Below, in pieces: positions 14,038 to 14,873 of a stretch of 14,873 bases of DNA. Below the pieces are notes generated by a model, which saw only the letters and a list, made by a program, of their open reading frames with translations, did not search any database and was not told the DNA's origin. Source of the DNA: Coxiellaceae bacterium (lineage in GTDB: Bacteria > Pseudomonadota > Gammaproteobacteria > Coxiellales > Coxiellaceae); contig JABABH010000091.1 of the NCBI GenBank assembly GCA_014238325.1, positions 1 to 14,873 on the forward strand, written 5' to 3'. Both the position numbers and the translations under genes were made by a program. Numbering within the stretch: the first letter of the stretch is position 1; each line of letters starts with the position of its first letter.

Positions 14038-14873
14038 CTATTCAAGGTCATGAGGCAATACGAGGCGATAACTCATCGCTTCAGTTAAATGTTTGCGGGA
14101 TATATTTTCCTCATGGGATAAATCAGCAATCGTGCGTGCAACTTTTAATATGCGATGGTAGCTCCGTGCGGATAAAGCGAAACGTTCAATAGCTTGAGCC
14201 ATCAGCTGTTCATCCCGAAGGGATAGAACACAATCTCGACGAATTTCTTTTGGATTAAGTTGCGCGTTCATTTTTGTAGCCCGTTTCCATTGAGACTGTC
14301 GTGCTTTTTTTACACGTTCCCGGACCACCTGACTCGTCTCTCCTTGAGGTACCGGTTGCAGTAATTCGGCAGCCGGTATAGGCAATAACGCAAGGTATAA
14401 GTCCAAACGATCGAGCAACGGACCCGAGAGCCGCCCTTGATACCGGCGCACTTGCTCAGCACTACATTGACAACGGCCCCGCGCATCCCCAAAATAACCG
14501 CATGGACAGGGATTCATAGCGGCAACTAATTGGAATCGTGCAGGAAAAGCAATATGATAACGTGCACGTGCAATGGTCACGGCGCCCATCTCTATCGGTT
14601 CGCGCAAAGATTCCAGGACTTTTCTATTAAATTCCAACAGCTCATCTAAAAATAATACCCCACGATGAGCTAAAGAAACCTCTCCAGGATTGGGCGGATA
14701 ACTGCCACCCACCATGCCTATCAGAGAGACTGAATGATGGGGAGCACGAAAAGGACGAATGAGAGGCACAGCAGCATGATGGTGGCTATTTTTATACGCC
14801 GAATAAACCACAGCAACTTCTAAGGCTTCTTGCTTCGTCATACTAGGTAAAATACCAGGCAAACGCATTGCCA
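14038..14873 (-). CDS. comM: ComM/YifB family Mg-chelatase-like AAA+ ATPase, C-terminal part (cut by window edge)
   Basis: Only the last 278 or so residues of a roughly 500-residue protein are inside the window; the frame continues past 14873, and the Walker A motif should lie just outside. ComM is a hexameric AAA+ helicase that promotes branch migration of incoming DNA during natural transformation. Seen here are RPFRAPHHSVS (38-48 from the first in-window Met at 14868), Walker B with LFLDELLEF (71-79), the sensor region AAMNPCPCGYFGD (115-127) with four cysteines in a CxC...CxC pattern typical of many YifB proteins, LSGPLLDRLDLYL (147-159) and the terminal LKVARTIADLS helix. It converges with the hydrolase gene, leaving 14 nt. 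The Met at 14868 is internal, not the start. Confidence 0.95.
   Translation of the reverse strand, partial: AMRLPGILPSMTKQEALEVAVVYSAYKNSHHHAAVPLIRPFRAPHHSVSLIGMVGGSYPPNPGEVSLAHRGVLFLDELLEFNRKVLESLREPIEMGAVTIARARYHIAFPARFQLVAAMNPCPCGYFGDARGRCQCSAEQVRRYQGRLSGPLLDRLDLYLALLPIPAAELLQPVPQGETSQVVRERVKKARQSQWKRATKMNAQLNPKEIRRDCVLSLRDEQLMAQAIERFALSARSYHRILKVARTIADLSHEENISRKHLTEAMSYRLVLPHDLE

Overview
The window looks like chromosome of a gammaproteobacterium with a host-associated, probably intracellular lifestyle. The contiguous ubiE-ubiJ-ubiB order and the M16 peptidase pair lying next to ftsY are gammaproteobacterial arrangements. Two ankyrin-repeat genes, an SGNH-hydrolase gene without a signal peptide, moderately AT-rich DNA and dispersed non-coding repeats point towards Legionellales (Legionella/Coxiella/Rickettsiella-like) or a similar symbiont. 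The genus cannot be fixed from sequence alone.

Layout. Positions 1-3178 are an accessory region: a dispersed repeat with a strong hairpin (1-182), then two ankyrin-repeat genes (255-1466 and 1609-3159) that form a tandem duplication. Each unit begins at the first base of the same hairpin and carries the same 124-bp leader. The two proteins share an ungapped 184-residue N-terminus and a near-identical C-terminal tail, but their ankyrin cores are different. Positions 3179-7385 (minus strand) encode a sodium:solute symporter and two periplasmic M16 proteins, one with an intact zinc site and one without. ftsY (7534-8544) is divergent from them.

Positions 8545-9503 hold almost no convincing coding sequence. 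They contain a second full copy of the dispersed repeat, in the opposite orientation to the first, plus smaller inverted and direct repeats and an ORF that looks decayed. Positions 9504-12492 are the tightly packed ubiquinone operon ubiE-ubiJ-ubiB, with genes overlapping by 1 and 4 nt. It is followed by an SGNH/GDSL hydrolase gene (12605-14023) and, convergently, by the C-terminal part of comM (14038-14873), cut by the window edge.

The housekeeping genes cover SRP-dependent membrane targeting (FtsY), ubiquinone synthesis (UbiE, UbiJ, UbiB), envelope proteolysis (M16 pair), solute uptake and DNA uptake/recombination (ComM). The accessory genes (two ankyrin proteins and the hydrolase) are candidates for proteins acting on a host; no secretion system is visible here, so that role is inferred. 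The strongest leads are the hairpin-bounded ankyrin duplication with conserved ends and swapped cores, a repeated Y-x2-Y-x3-P-x-V-x2-A-W motif in those proteins, and the inverted pair of repeats enclosing about 8.5 kb.
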